Source of the DNA: Enterococcus cecorum DSM 20682 = ATCC 43198
GTDB lineage: Bacteria > Bacillota > Bacilli > Lactobacillales > Enterococcaceae
Assembly (NCBI RefSeq): GCF_000407565.1
Contig: NZ_ASWI01000004.1
Coordinates: 1,072,001-1,136,000 of the forward strand
Direction: 5' to 3'
DNA length: 64,000 nt
Positions 45,709 to 55,838 of the stretch are shown here, in pieces. How positions within the stretch are numbered: the first letter of the stretch is position 1; the number at the start of each line of letters is the position of its first letter. The position numbers were made by a program, and so were the translations under genes. Under the pieces are notes generated by a model. It searched no databases and was not told where the DNA came from. It saw only the letters and a program-made list of their open reading frames with translations.

Positions 45709-47289
45709 TTACAATAAACTTTTTAGTTCAACATTTGGATATTTATCGGCAAACCAACGCATCGCAAACTCATTTTCAAACAAGAATAACGGTTGATCAA
45801 AGCGGTCTTTAGCCAAGATATTCCGACTAGAACTCATCTTTTCATCTAAATCTTCTGGCTTAATCCAACGTGCGATTTTATTGCCCATTGGTGTCATAAC
45901 CACTTCAGCATTGTACTCATTTTTCATCCGATATTGGAAGACTTCAAATTGCAGTTGACCAACCGCCCCGATAATGTATTCATCAGTCAAATACGTTTTG
46001 TACAATTGGATGGCCCCTTCTTGTACTAACTGATAAATTCCTTTATGGAAAGATTTTTGCTTCATGACATTTTTAGCCGTGACACGCATAAAGATTTCTG
46101 GCGTAAAGGATGGTAGCTCTTCAAACTGTACTTTTAACTTCCCTTCTGTGAGTGTATCGCCAATTTGGTAATTTCCTGTATCATATACCCCAATAATATC
46201 ACCGGCCACCGCTTCTTCAATATTTTCACGCGTATCAGCCATAAATTGGGTGACATTACTTAGTTTCATCTTTTTACCTGTACGTTGTAAAGTGACATCC
46301 ATTCCACGTTCAAAAGTACCAGAACAAATGCGCACAAAAGCAATTCGATCGCGATGGGCTGGGTTCATATTAGCTTGAATCTTAAAGACAAAGCCGGAAA
46401 ATTCTTCTGTCATAGGATCCAATAACTCACCGTCCACTGTCTTATGTGCATGAGGCGCTGGCGCAAACTGTAAGAATGTTTCTAAAAAGGTTTGTATGCC
46501 AAAGTTTGTTAAAGCAGAACCGAAGAATACTGGCGTCTGATCACCTCTAGCAATCTTTTCTTCATCAAAGGCATCTCCAGCTTCTTTTAGTAACTCAACC
46601 TCTTCTAACACTTGTTGATAAATACTATTTTGCGTTAATGGATGATTGGCGTCGATTTCACCATTTTCATCAAGCGGGATAAAACGTTCATTATCATAGC
46701 TTTCTGGACGATACAATTCAATACGATGGTTGAAACGGTCGTACAAACCTTCCAAGCCTTTTCCCATCCCAATTGGCCAGTTCATTGGATAAGATTCGAT
46801 ATTAAGCAATTCTTCAAGTTCTTCTAGTAAATCTAATGGTTCACGGCCATCACGGTCTAATTTATTAATAAAAGTAAAAATTGGAATCCCACGTTTTTTA
46901 ACAACTTGGAATAGTTTTTTAGTTTGTGCTTCAATCCCCTTCGCACTATCAATCACCATGACTGCACTATCCACAGCCATTAATGTTCGATATGTATCTT
47001 CAGAGAAATCTTCGTGCCCTGGTGTATCCAAAATATTGACACGTTTGCCATTATAATCAAACTGCATAACTGAACTCGTTACTGAAATCCCACGTTGTTT
47101 TTCAATTTCCATCCAGTCAGATTTCGCAAAGTTCCCAGTCTTTTTCCCTTTAACCGTACCTGCTTGACGAATCGCGCCACCAAAAAGTAAAAGCTGCTCG
47201 GTGATGGTTGTTTTACCAGCATCCGGGTGAGAAATAATCGCAAAAGTACGACGGCTGTTCATTTGTTCCTTTTGTTTTGGATTATGCAT
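45709..47289 (-). CDS. prfC: Peptide chain release factor 3
   Basis: RF3 is the GTPase that recycles RF1/RF2 after peptide release. The 526-residue protein has G1 [13 protein letters not shown], switch region RGISVTSS, G3 [15 protein letters not shown] and G4 [10 protein letters not shown]. The start is ATG at 47287-47289, with AAAGGA about 12 nt upstream; the open frame continues upstream to a start 33 bp away that has no ribosome site. Monocistronic. Confidence 0.96.
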   Translation of the reverse strand: MHNPKQKEQMNSRRTFAIISHPDAGKTTITEQLLLFGGAIRQAGTVKGKKTGNFAKSDWMEIEKQRGISVTSSVMQFDYNGKRVNILDTPGHEDFSEDTYRTLMAVDSAVMVIDSAKGIEAQTKKLFQVVKKRGIPIFTFINKLDRDGREPLDLLEELEELLNIESYPMNWPIGMGKGLEGLYDRFNHRIELYRPESYDNERFIPLDENGEIDANHPLTQNSIYQQVLEEVELLKEAGDAFDEEKIARGDQTPVFFGSALTNFGIQTFLETFLQFAPAPHAHKTVDGELLDPMTEEFSGFVFKIQANMNPAHRDRIAFVRICSGTFERGMDVTLQRTGKKMKLSNVTQFMADTRENIEEAVAGDIIGVYDTGNYQIGDTLTEGKLKVQFEELPSFTPEIFMRVTAKNVMKQKSFHKGIYQLVQEGAIQLYKTYLTDEYIIGAVGQLQFEVFQYRMKNEYNAEVVMTPMGNKIARWIKPEDLDEKMSSSRNILAKDRFDQPLFLFENEFAMRWFADKYPNVELKSLL

Positions 47290-47396
47290 CTTTGTCTTCG
47301 TTCCTTTCAAATAAATATACATACCTTGCTATTTTAGCATAGCTTGCAACAAACAAAAAGAGAAACCACACAAAATTGCATGATTTCTCAAAATGA

Positions 47397-48767
47397 TTAA
47401 CGTCTTGGTTCATCTTCTTCAAATTCTTTGCGGAATACACGACGTTCTTCTTCTGGCTCGACTGATTTTTCTTCATGGAAGATGGCCCGTAATTTTAGTA
47501 AACGTGTACCTTCCATCTCTTCAGCTACCAAGGTCACATTATCGACGTCAAAGGATAGCTGCTCTCCTTGATCAGGAATCGTACCTAGCGCTGTAATTAA
47601 ATAGCCAGCCATTGTATCCACATCAGACATGTGCAAATCTGTTTCAAAAAGTTCATTAAACTCTTCAATAAGCATACGTCCCTGAATAATATATTCGTTA
47701 TCATTTACTTTTTCATATAGGGTTTCGACTTCATCCGATTCATCATCGATTTCACCAACGATTTCTTCTAATAAATCTTCTAATGTGACAATACCAACCA
47801 CACCACCATATTCATCAAGTAAAATAGACATTTGATTTTGGGTCTTCTTCAATTCATAAAGCAAGTCATCAATGAAAATGGTTTCCGGTACAAATAAAGG
47901 CTCCTGCAATAGCTTTTTAAGATTTAAATTTTCAAATCCTGACTTAAAGGCACCTTTTAATAAGTTTTTTGTATGTAAGATTCCGATAATTTTATCTTTA
48001 TCATCATCATAAACCGGAATTCTTGAAAAGTTTTCAGATAATATTTCACTTACAATTTCATCGATTGGACGGTTAATATCCACCATAAAGGCATCGGTCC
48101 GTGGAACCATGACTTCACGAGCCACTTTTGTATCAAGCGAGAATACCCCTTGTACCATTTCGAGCTCGTCATCTTCTAAGACACCTTCATTTTCTAACAT
48201 ATAACGCATTTCATCACGCGTCATCTTAGAATCTTCATCATCAAAATCCATAGGTGTAAGTTTAGCTAAAAGTGAAGTTGAAGCAGAAAGCAACCACACA
48301 AAAGGTTTCGCTACAATTCCTAATAAACGGATTGTACCAGAAGTTAAGTCGGCCACTTCTTCTGACTTATTCATCGCAATTCGTTTTGGATATAACTCAC
48401 CAAAAACGATAGAGACAAAAGTTAATATCGCTAAAACAATCACACTAGCAATATTTTTAGCTGCTGCACCACCACCTAATAAAGGTGCTAAACGATTGGC
48501 TAAATTATCTGCCAAAGAAGCCCCTGACAAGATGTTAACCAAAGTGATACCTACTTGAATCGTTGATAGAAAATTCGTAGGTTCAGCAATAATTTTTAAT
48601 AATTTTTTTGCTTTGACATCACCTTCATTAGCTTTTTGCTCGAGACGATTACGGTTAACTGAAACAACAGCAATCTCTGAAGCTGCCAAGAAGGCATTTA
48701 TTAATGTTAAAACAACTAATAGTAAAATTTGCGCTAATAGCGACTGACTCTCAGGGTCAGCATTCAT
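47397..48767 (-). CDS. CNNM/CorC family transporter (hemolysin-like, CBS domains)
   Basis: A 456-residue membrane protein: an N-terminal DUF21/CNNM domain with about four helices (residues 10-190, including NAFLAASEIAVVSVNRNRLEQ and VFGELYPKRIAM), a CBS pair (about 205-335, with REVMVPRTDAFMVD and LLDEYGGVVGIVTLEDLLEEIVGEI) and a CorC_HlyC domain (about 350-435). Family members export Mg2+ or Co2+ or regulate Mg2+ homeostasis. Start is ATG at 48765-48767 with AAGGAGAG upstream; 40 upstream codons in the open frame are leader. Confidence 0.92.
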   Translation of the reverse strand: MNADPESQSLLAQILLLVVLTLINAFLAASEIAVVSVNRNRLEQKANEGDVKAKKLLKIIAEPTNFLSTIQVGITLVNILSGASLADNLANRLAPLLGGGAAAKNIASVIVLAILTFVSIVFGELYPKRIAMNKSEEVADLTSGTIRLLGIVAKPFVWLLSASTSLLAKLTPMDFDDEDSKMTRDEMRYMLENEGVLEDDELEMVQGVFSLDTKVAREVMVPRTDAFMVDINRPIDEIVSEILSENFSRIPVYDDDKDKIIGILHTKNLLKGAFKSGFENLNLKKLLQEPLFVPETIFIDDLLYELKKTQNQMSILLDEYGGVVGIVTLEDLLEEIVGEIDDESDEVETLYEKVNDNEYIIQGRMLIEEFNELFETDLHMSDVDTMAGYLITALGTIPDQGEQLSFDVDNVTLVAEEMEGTRLLKLRAIFHEEKSVEPEEERRVFRKEFEEDEPRR

Positions 48768-48802
48768 AGTATTATCGCTCTCCTTAAAAATAATATAATA
48801 TA

Positions 48803-48831
48803 GAAAAAAAAAGCGTGGAATAAACCACGCT
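48803..48831 (-). terminator. Terminator upstream of the CNNM gene, overlapping its start site
   Basis: Perfect 7-bp stem AGCGTGG / CCACGCT with a 6-nt loop and eight T residues on the minus strand. It ends the transcript of the AI-2E family gene (48950-50029) but overlaps the predicted start site of the CNNM promoter (48835-48863). Confidence 0.87.
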
Positions 48832-48834
48832 AAA

Positions 48835-48863
48835 ATAGTACCATAAACTTGCTCAATTTGCAA
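48835..48863 (-). promoter_or_regulatory. Promoter of the CNNM gene
   Basis: Minus-strand -35 TTGCAA (48858-48863), 17-bp spacer, -10 TACTAT (48835-48840). The start site would fall near 48828, inside the left arm of the terminator hairpin, so the new transcript cannot fold the full stem. Confidence 0.6.
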
Positions 48864-48949
48864 TCTAGAAAAACAAAATTTATACAAATTGCAAGATTCG
48901 TGGCATTATTTTCATTCAGTAAACTTTAAACATTCCTTTTAATACAACC

Positions 48950-50029
48950 TTATTCTTTCAGCATACGATATCCAAAAGCTAAAACTGTACGCCCAATCGC
49001 ATATAAAGGCACGCCTAAAAAGATACCTAATAAACCAGCTAGATTGCCTGCGACTAATAAAATGATAATAATCGTTAATGGATGGATAGATAAAGATTTT
49101 CCGATAACGTTTGGATAAATGACGTTGGAATCAATTTGTTGGACAACTAATACGACACCACAACAAATAATGGCTTGAAGTGGATTATTAAAAATAGTGA
49201 CCACTATAGCCGGTAATAAGCCTAGATAAGGACCCAAGTACGGCACTAAATTTGTAAAACCAGCAATCACGCCTAATAAGAATGCATATTTAATACCAAA
49301 AATCATATAACCTAAAAAAGTAAAAGTTCCGACAAAAAGACACTCTATCATCTGTCCGCTAATATAATTGGCTAAGGTCTGATTCATTTCTTTTAACAGA
49401 TTTGCCACTGATTCTTTACGTTTTTCTGACACAAAGCGCAAAATATTAGGCACCGCACGATGACCATCTTTAAGCATATAAAACAAAATAAATGGAACGG
49501 TAATAATCAACATGGCCGCAGAAGCAATCGTTGAAAAGACAGAACCTAGACTAATGGCTACCCCACTCATAAACTTCTGAATAATTGCGCCATAGGATAA
49601 GTTGAGTTTTGCGAGCTCTTGATTGATATCTAAATGTTTTAAAGTTTCATTTTTAGCTAGGCCTTTAATTGCCAACTCGATTTGCTGAATCAGATCCGGA
49701 ATATTTGCGGCTAATTGCGTTAATTGTTTAATTAAGTTTGGAATGACAGCCATCACGACCAAAGCAAGCACACCAATCAGCAATAAGAAAACAAAAATAA
49801 TCGCGAAAATCCGTTTTATTTTTAATTTTTCAGTTAAAAATTCCACTAGAGGATTTAGCATATAATACAGAAATCCCGAAATTAAGATTGGCGCAAATAA
49901 AGTTGAAAAAAATACGCCTAATGGTTTTAATAGGAAATCAACTTTGGTCAATACAAAAACAAGTGTGGCTAATACTAATAATTCGACGGACCAAAAAAAT
50001 AGCTTAGATTGTCTTAATTTTTCAAACAT
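48950..50029 (-). CDS. AI-2E family transporter (PerM/YtvI-like)
   Basis: A 359-residue membrane protein of the AI-2E/UPF0118 family with about eight helices: two N-terminal helices, a long soluble segment (about 100-150), then a C-terminal block with the signature FTNLVPYLGPYLGLLPAIVV and LSIHPLTIIIILLVAG. Members have been linked to autoinducer-2 export, Na+/H+ antiport or simply PerM-like permease roles; substrate cannot be predicted. Confidence 0.9.
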   Translation of the reverse strand: MFEKLRQSKLFFWSVELLVLATLVFVLTKVDFLLKPLGVFFSTLFAPILISGFLYYMLNPLVEFLTEKLKIKRIFAIIFVFLLLIGVLALVVMAVIPNLIKQLTQLAANIPDLIQQIELAIKGLAKNETLKHLDINQELAKLNLSYGAIIQKFMSGVAISLGSVFSTIASAAMLIITVPFILFYMLKDGHRAVPNILRFVSEKRKESVANLLKEMNQTLANYISGQMIECLFVGTFTFLGYMIFGIKYAFLLGVIAGFTNLVPYLGPYLGLLPAIVVTIFNNPLQAIICCGVVLVVQQIDSNVIYPNVIGKSLSIHPLTIIIILLVAGNLAGLLGIFLGVPLYAIGRTVLAFGYRMLKE

Positions 50030-50073
50030 GGTTTACCTCCCCTTTTTTTAATATTATAACTGATTTTAGCGGT

Positions 50074-50110
50074 AAAAAAAAGATGAGTAAAATAATTACC
50101 CATCTTTTTT
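50074..50110. terminator. Terminator of the ntdp gene
   Basis: Stem AAAAAGATGGGTAA / TTACTCATCTTTTT (one G-U pair, 5-nt loop) with a T run on the minus strand; also symmetric enough to work on the plus strand. Confidence 0.8.
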
Positions 50111-50113
50111 TCA

Positions 50114-50647
50114 TCATTTTTGCGACAATTGCTTGTAGCGGTTATACCAAATATCGACGTAGCTATCTGAGAAGGGACCTTTACCATTATTAATCCAATC
50201 AACTAAGATTTTGACATTTTCCTTTAAGATAAAATCAATGTCTTGTGGATAATGCATAATCTTACTATGTAATTCATATTCATCCACATCTAACAAGCGT
50301 TTCTCTCCATCAGGAAAAACTTTAATATCCAAATCATAATCAATATACTTCAACGCTTCCTCATCTAAAAGGAATGGTGAAGCCAAATTGCAATAATATG
50401 ACACTCCCTTTTCTCTAATCATTGCTATTATATTGAACCAATACTTCTTATGAAAATACACAATGGCTGGCTCTCTGGTTACCCAACGCCGGCCATCTGA
50501 TTCAGTCACAAGGGTATGGTCATTTACGCCGATAATTGAATGCTCACTAGTCTTCAATACCATTGTATCACGCCACGTTCGATGCAATTTGCCGTCATGT
50601 TTGTAGCTTTGAATGCTGACAAACTCACCTTCTTTTGGTATTCGCAT
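50114..50647 (-). CDS. Nucleoside tri-/diphosphate phosphatase, DUF402 family (Ntdp)
   Basis: A 177-residue DUF402 protein: [21 protein letters not shown] at the N-terminus, [30 protein letters not shown] and YYCNLASPF, with acidic metal-binding residues in [15 protein letters not shown]. In staphylococci the orthologue hydrolyses NTPs and NDPs and affects virulence. Start is ATG at 50645-50647 with GGAAGGG upstream; the longer frame (17 more codons) lacks homology. Confidence 0.9.
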   Translation of the reverse strand: MRIPKEGEFVSIQSYKHDGKLHRTWRDTMVLKTSEHSIIGVNDHTLVTESDGRRWVTREPAIVYFHKKYWFNIIAMIREKGVSYYCNLASPFLLDEEALKYIDYDLDIKVFPDGEKRLLDVDEYELHSKIMHYPQDIDFILKENVKILVDWINNGKGPFSDSYVDIWYNRYKQLSQK

Positions 50648-50737
50648 CTTAACCCTTCCCTCAGCAGCTTTTTGTGCATTTGTTCGGGTGTTATCCACCT
50701 ACGTCAAAATCATTATAGCAATAATTTGCGTGAATGG

Positions 50738-51967
50738 CTAGAAATCTTTTTTAAGTTTGTACATTTTATTTAATAATTTATGCTGCATTTTGGGCAGTGG
50801 CAATTCTTTCATTTGCTGCATCGTATAAAAATCATCATTTGCAGTAGTTTCCATGAGCTTACCTTCAAATAATAGAATATGCCATTTTAAATGCGTAAAT
50901 ATGTGTGTAATCTCTCCTAAATGAGCTGGATTCCACAAAATTTTTGCTTGATTAAATGGTAATTCGGATTTAGAAAACAGGGTTTGTATCGTTTGTGAAC
51001 GCGGAAGTAGCTCAAAGCTAGTTTGATGCTCAGCAACGAGTGTATCCTCATCAAAGAGCGTAGGTTGTACAAAAGGCTGCTTGAAATCAAACGGTTCTTC
51101 TGAAAAATTTTTTAAAAGATTTTTGTATTCTTCTTGCGCTATTTCGACAATTGGAAAATGAAGCATATCTTTTAAAAGTCTGCCTGCTGCTCTTTTCTCT
51201 AATAAATAGGCGTCTTTCGTGTTTTCAAGGGCAAAGGCTACAAAATATTGATCCTTAGGCTTGGCTTTTTTGCTTTTCACTGGAAACTGTTCTTGAAGAC
51301 CTTCTTGCTTAGAAAGACAAAAACTGCTTAAAGGACATTCAGTACACTTCGGACTTGTCGGTGTACAGATACTAGAACCCAGGTCCATAAAGGCTTGGTT
51401 AAATTCACCGGGATATCTTTCTGGGATTATTTTTCTCACCGCTTGATCAAAAACTTTCCGACTACTCGCTTTAGCAATATCTTCCTTGATTAAAAAGAGT
51501 CGACTCACCACCCGCATCACATTTCCATCAATGGCTGGTTCAGGTAGATGAAAGGCAATACTACTAATCGCCCCGGTAGTATACGGTCCTATCCCCTTTA
51601 ACTTACTAATCTCAGTAGGCGTTTGGGGAAATTTTCCATCATATTCATCCATAATTTGATTGGCGGCTACTTTTAAATTACGAGCTCTAGAATAATAGCC
51701 TAATCCTTCCCAGACTTTTAAAAGTTTTTCATCATCTGCATTAGCTAAATCTTTTATTGTTGGGAAAGTTTGCATAAAACGATGAAAATAATCAATGACC
51801 GTATCCACCCGAGTCTGTTGTAACATAATTTCAGAAATCCAAATGCGATAGGGATCACGATTTTCACGCCAAGGCAAATTTCGAGCATGCATAAAATACC
51901 AGTCTAAAAAATTTTTTTGTAATTGTGCGACTTCATTTGTCGAAAGTTGTTCAAAAGTATTATTCAT
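50738..51967 (-). CDS. mutY: A/G-specific adenine glycosylase MutY
   Basis: MutY removes adenine mispaired with 8-oxoguanine. The 409-residue protein has LPWRENRDPYRIWISEIMLQQTRVDTV at the N-terminus, the helix-hairpin-helix LKGIGPYTTGAIS, the catalytic Asp in PAIDGNVMRVVSR, the Fe-S cluster Cys pattern CTPTSPKCTECPLSSFC and a C-terminal MutT-like domain that senses 8-oxoG. Overlaps recX by 8 bp. Confidence 0.97.
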   Translation of the reverse strand: MNNTFEQLSTNEVAQLQKNFLDWYFMHARNLPWRENRDPYRIWISEIMLQQTRVDTVIDYFHRFMQTFPTIKDLANADDEKLLKVWEGLGYYSRARNLKVAANQIMDEYDGKFPQTPTEISKLKGIGPYTTGAISSIAFHLPEPAIDGNVMRVVSRLFLIKEDIAKASSRKVFDQAVRKIIPERYPGEFNQAFMDLGSSICTPTSPKCTECPLSSFCLSKQEGLQEQFPVKSKKAKPKDQYFVAFALENTKDAYLLEKRAAGRLLKDMLHFPIVEIAQEEYKNLLKNFSEEPFDFKQPFVQPTLFDEDTLVAEHQTSFELLPRSQTIQTLFSKSELPFNQAKILWNPAHLGEITHIFTHLKWHILLFEGKLMETTANDDFYTMQQMKELPLPKMQHKLLNKMYKLKKDF

Positions 51968-52751
51968 CTAGCCATTCCTCATCGATATATTGTTGAATCA
52001 AACTTAGGTCAAAACCTTTTTGATAAAGTTTTTGTTTAAATTTTTGCTTTTTCTCATATTCATTTTTCCCTTTGATACGATGAATGATTTTTTCTGCTTC
52101 TTTCACTAATTTGGCGTACTCTGCTTCTTCATCGACTTCTACTTCAATTTGTTGCATCGCCTCATCCACTACTGCATAGCTAAACCCTTTTTGCACCAAA
52201 GATAATTTACACTTTTGTAGGATTTGATAGTGGCTTTGATTGCTTTGCCGTTTTAACATTTTTTCGGCCGCTTTTTTGGCAATCTCTATTTGCTGCTCTT
52301 TCGTATAAAGAGGCAAGACTTCCTCAATAATATTATCCGCAATTCCTTTTGCCTTTAATTTATTCGCAATCACTGTAGGCCCCTTATCATTTAAGCGTAA
52401 AGCCGTTTGCAAATAACTTTTCGCATATTGCACATCATCAATCAAACGCTGATTTTTTAGATACTGACAAATTTTTTGGATATCTTCAGCGCCAATTTCT
52501 TTCTCTTTCAGATAAGCTGCGATTTCTTTTTCAGTACGTAATTGATAACTTAAATAATTTAAAGCCTGCTGCAAACCGATATCATATACACTTGCCTTTT
52601 TGATTTCGGCTAACAATGACTCATCGACTTCTTTTCCCTTTAATAAGCGAAATTTCACCAAGACGTCTTCAGATACGATAAAAGTCCGTTGATCATCAAG
52701 CGTAATTTCATAACTTTTCGCCTTTTTTTGCGTCATTTTTTGAATAATCAT
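51960..52751 (-). CDS. recX: Recombination regulator RecX
   Basis: A 263-residue RecX, longer than the E. coli protein, as usual in Firmicutes. Repeated three-helix units are seen around ALNYLSYQLRTEKEIAAYLKEK, IADNIIEEVLPLY and IIHRIKGKNEYEKKQKFKQKLYQKGFDLSLIQ. RecX modulates RecA filaments. ATG at 52749-52751 has AAAGGACTG upstream. Operon with mutY. Confidence 0.93.
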   Translation of the reverse strand: MIIQKMTQKKAKSYEITLDDQRTFIVSEDVLVKFRLLKGKEVDESLLAEIKKASVYDIGLQQALNYLSYQLRTEKEIAAYLKEKEIGAEDIQKICQYLKNQRLIDDVQYAKSYLQTALRLNDKGPTVIANKLKAKGIADNIIEEVLPLYTKEQQIEIAKKAAEKMLKRQSNQSHYQILQKCKLSLVQKGFSYAVVDEAMQQIEVEVDEEAEYAKLVKEAEKIIHRIKGKNEYEKKQKFKQKLYQKGFDLSLIQQYIDEEWLDE

Positions 52752-52880
52752 TCTTATCAGTCCTTTCGCATACTTTTATTATTGTAACATATCTCACTAA
52801 AATAATAATCTATCTGAACTGTTGAAAAAAACTTAGCATATGCGTTATGATGTTACTAGCAAATGTGAAAGGAAAAGTAC

Positions 52881-54251
52881 ATGGTTCAACTTAGAGAAAA
52901 GCAAAAATTTCAAATCAAAATCAAACGTCTCGGCATTAACGGAGAAGGAATCGGCTATCACCAAAAAATGATTATATTTGTTGCCAATGCGCTACCTGAC
53001 GAAGAAGTACTCGTACAAGTGACAAAAGCAACACCTAAGTATGCCTATGCGAAAATCATCAAAATATTAAAGCCTAGCAAAGACCGCGTACAGCCAGCCT
53101 GTGCCTATTATGATGCATGCGGTGGTTGTCAGTTGATGCATTTAAGTTATCAGGCCCAACTTGATTTCAAACGCGATTTACTCAAACAAGCACTAGAAAA
53201 ATTCAAACCCACGGGCTATCAAAATTATGAATTACGTCCAACAATTGGCATGCAAAATCCTTGGCACTACCGCAATAAAGCCCAGTTTCAGTTACGTTTT
53301 AATCCAAAATTGAAAAAAATCGAAGCCGGTCTCTATAAAGAAAATTCACATCAGTTAGTTGCTATCGAAAATTGCCTAGTACAAGAAGAAATAACGCAAA
53401 AAGTACTAAATACGGTTGTGCGCCTGTTGAATCGTTATCAAATTCCTATCTATAACGAAAAGAAAAAGACAGGTATATTGAAAACCTTGATGGTACGCGT
53501 GGGGATTGAAACTGGTGAAGTCCAATTAGTCTTAATTTCAGTCAAACGCCAAATTCCTAACTTAAATAGTCTTTTACGTCTGATTCAAAGTCAATGTCCT
53601 GAAGTGGTGTCTATCATGCAAAATATTCAAGCCAAACAGACATCCCTAGTTATGGGCGACGAAACGATTCATTTAGCAGGAAAAGAAGCGATTACCGAGC
53701 AAATCAATGAAGTCGTCTTTGATTTATCTGCCAGAGCCTTTTTCCAATTAAATCCTACACAAACAAAAATTTTGTATGATGAAGCAATCAAAGCCTGCAC
53801 GCTTACAGGAAACGAAAGCGTAGTAGATGCTTACTGTGGGGTAGGTACAATTGGTCTAAGTATAGCCAAACAAGCCAAAGAAGTTCGTGGCATGGATATT
53901 ATCCCAAGTGCGATTGAAGATGCCAAAAAGAACGCCCAACGCCTCGGAGTAGCAAATACCCATTACGAAGTCGGAACAGCTGAAGATTTACTCCCTAAAT
54001 GGTTAGCTGAAGGATTTCAAGCAGATGTCATTATTGTCGATCCGCCAAGAACAGGATTAGACGAACAATTATTAAATGCATTATTAAAATATCCTAGCCA
54101 ACAGCTCGTTTATGTCTCTTGTAATGTGTCCACCTTAGCGAAAAACTTAGTCACACTCAGTCAGAAATACCGCGTCGAATATCTGCAATCCGTGGACATG
54201 TTTCCTCATACCGCTAGATGTGAAGTCGTCTGCAAATTAACCTTAAAATAA
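52881..54251 (+). CDS. rlmD: 23S rRNA (uracil-5-)-methyltransferase RlmCD (RumA-like)
   Basis: A 456-residue m5U methyltransferase: TRAM domain (1-60), Fe-S cysteines in CAYYDACGGCQLMH, SAM motif VDAYCGVGTIGLSIA, the PPRTGLD motif and catalytic Cys in VYVSCNVSTLAKNL. In B. subtilis a single enzyme (RlmCD) methylates U747 and U1939; whether this copy is dual is not known. It is followed by an insertion sequence that splits its terminator. Confidence 0.93.
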   Translation: MVQLREKQKFQIKIKRLGINGEGIGYHQKMIIFVANALPDEEVLVQVTKATPKYAYAKIIKILKPSKDRVQPACAYYDACGGCQLMHLSYQAQLDFKRDLLKQALEKFKPTGYQNYELRPTIGMQNPWHYRNKAQFQLRFNPKLKKIEAGLYKENSHQLVAIENCLVQEEITQKVLNTVVRLLNRYQIPIYNEKKKTGILKTLMVRVGIETGEVQLVLISVKRQIPNLNSLLRLIQSQCPEVVSIMQNIQAKQTSLVMGDETIHLAGKEAITEQINEVVFDLSARAFFQLNPTQTKILYDEAIKACTLTGNESVVDAYCGVGTIGLSIAKQAKEVRGMDIIPSAIEDAKKNAQRLGVANTHYEVGTAEDLLPKWLAEGFQADVIIVDPPRTGLDEQLLNALLKYPSQQLVYVSCNVSTLAKNLVTLSQKYRVEYLQSVDMFPHTARCEVVCKLTLK

Positions 54252-54257
54252 GTACAA

Positions 54258-54276
54258 AAGGATGAGAACCGCCATT
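54258..54276 (+). terminator. Left half of a terminator split by an insertion sequence
   Basis: AAAAGGATGAGA at 54257-54268 pairs with TCTCACCCTTTT at about 55823-55834 (11 of 12 pairs). The two halves now stand on either side of the insertion sequence (54277-55813); joined, they would form a bidirectional terminator between rlmD and the convergent CAT-like gene. Confidence 0.65.
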
Positions 54277-54335
54277 TGAGGTGACCCCCAAAAGTTAGAC
54301 TTTTTTACGAGACGACTCCGGTCGTCTCGTTTTCA

Positions 54336-55233
54336 TTATGCAGCTAAAAGATGGAGCCTATATTGAACAGGACTCATCCATCCTAACTTTTCTTTTATTC
54401 GTTGTTCATTATAATACTTTATAAATCGTTCTATTTCCATTTTTAATTCCTCATAGCTATAGTAATTAACGCCATAGTATATCTCTTGCTTAAGCAGACC
54501 GAAGAAATTCTCCATTACGGAATTATCTAGACAGTTGCCCTTTCGAGACATGCTTTGAAATATTCGTTCTTCTTTTAGCCTGTGAGAGTATGCCTTCATC
54601 TGGTATGCCCAACCCTGGTCAGAATGGAATGTTCGTCTATAAGGGCAGTCTGAAGTGATTTCAATGGCTTTATCCAAGGCATTCATTACATTCTTTGCTG
54701 AAGGTTTCTTATCGATACCGTAACTTAGTATTTCTCCATTACACATATCCATAAATGGATCTAAATACAGCTTATGCATTGTCATATGTCCTTTGACATC
54801 AACTTCATAATACTTAAATTCAGTCGTATCCGTTGTGATTTTTTGATGGGGTATGTGCGTATTAAAGCGTCTGCGAATTCTGTTGGGTGCAATGGTACCA
54901 GTCCTGCCCCTATAGGAACTATATTTCCTACTTTTGCGTGTGTAGGATGTCACCTGCAAGCCAAGTTTTTGAACTATTCGCTGAACCTTCTTTTTGTTGA
55001 TGAGATATCCCTGATTATGAAGCTCTCCATGTATTCTACGATATCCGTAATCCTTATTATTCTTACGGATTTCTTGGATTTTTTCTTCAAGTTCTTTGTC
55101 AGGATTTTCTCTATCAAATCGTTTTTGCCAATACATATATGTTGCTTTAGGCATGCCTGTATAAGAGAGAAGGTCTTTTAGTTTGAATTCTCGTCGGAGA
55201 TTGTTGATGACGAGTGCCTTTCTCTCATTTTTT
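54336..55233 (-). CDS. IS3-family transposase OrfB (rve integrase, made by frameshift)
   Basis: The catalytic half of the transposase. From ATG 55154 the open frame gives 272 residues; the real product is joined to OrfA by -1 slippage at the A6 run 55228-55233, which yields NERKALVINNLRREFKLKDL before MPKATYMYW. The HTH_21 segment (KNNKDYGYRRIHGELHNQG) is followed by the DDE core: Asp in TTDTTEF, Asp in HSDQGWAYQ and Glu in NSVMENFFGLLK. All catalytic residues are present. Confidence 0.92.
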
Positions 55234-55774
55234 CCTCGTCCTCTAAACGCAGCCTCCTCAGTTCTTTTAAAAAGGCATTCTCAATTCTCAATTTAAGAAG
55301 TTCCTCTTCTAGCTCTTTTACATGTTCTGCACTTGTATCAACAGAAGATTCTTCAACTGGTTTGTTTTGTGTATTGCCATTAGTTGTATTCAATGTTTTC
55401 TTTCGTCCCTTCTTGCGTGGTCTTAGGGCATCAGGACCAGCTGCACGAAAGCGACTCACCCAATTTGCGATCATACTTGGATTAGTAATTCCTTCTTGCA
55501 GAGCTAAATCTTGATATGAGATTTCACTTGATAAATATAACTCTACTATAGAAAGCTTCTTTTCAAAAGAATAAAAATCTTTTTTTCTAGAACGTTTTAA
55601 TCCTTCATCGCCAAATGCATTGTAATTATCCACCCATAGTTTAACTTTATTATCAGATGGAATGCCGAACTTATTTGCAAGATAAGTATAACCACCTTCG
55701 CCATTAAGATAAGCATTTACAACTTGCTTTTTAAACTCAAAAGAATATTTGGACATAAAAATACCGACCTCCAA
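55178..55774 (-). CDS. IS3-family transposase OrfA
   Basis: A 198-residue protein with two HTH motifs in the N-terminal half (KQVVNAYLNGEGGYTYLANKFGIPS and LSIVELYLSSEISYQDLALQEG), a basic stretch RPRKKGRKK, and a C-terminal leucine zipper (KELEEELLKLRIENAFLKEL). It overlaps OrfB; the overlap has an A6 slippery run on the minus strand at 55228-55233 after GAGG. Binds the IS ends and is the N-terminal part of the OrfAB fusion. Confidence 0.92.
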   Translation of the reverse strand: MEVGIFMSKYSFEFKKQVVNAYLNGEGGYTYLANKFGIPSDNKVKLWVDNYNAFGDEGLKRSRKKDFYSFEKKLSIVELYLSSEISYQDLALQEGITNPSMIANWVSRFRAAGPDALRPRKKGRKKTLNTTNGNTQNKPVEESSVDTSAEHVKELEEELLKLRIENAFLKELRRLRLEDEEKMRERHSSSTISDENSN

Positions 55775-55838
55775 TTGTTAGATTTTATGGTCTAACTTTT
55801 TGGGGTCGGTACAATTTAGCAGCTCTCACCCTTTTATA

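Larger units (their letters stand above)
54277..55813 (-). mobile_element. IS3-family insertion sequence (IS150 group), complete
   Basis: A 1537-bp element with imperfect terminal inverted repeats (left TGAGGTGACCCCCAAAAGTT, right end reading TGTACCGACCCCAAAAAGTT on the minus strand), 5'-TG...CA-3' ends and a 3-bp target duplication ATT (54274-54276 and 55814-55816). It holds orfA (55178-55774) and orfB (54336 to about 55230 in the -1 frame). A hairpin CGAGACGAC / GTCGTCTCG (54308-54329) with a T run near the left end stops transcription from outside. It lies in the gap between rlmD and the CAT-like gene and disrupts a terminator. Structure intact, so possibly still active. Confidence 0.93.
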
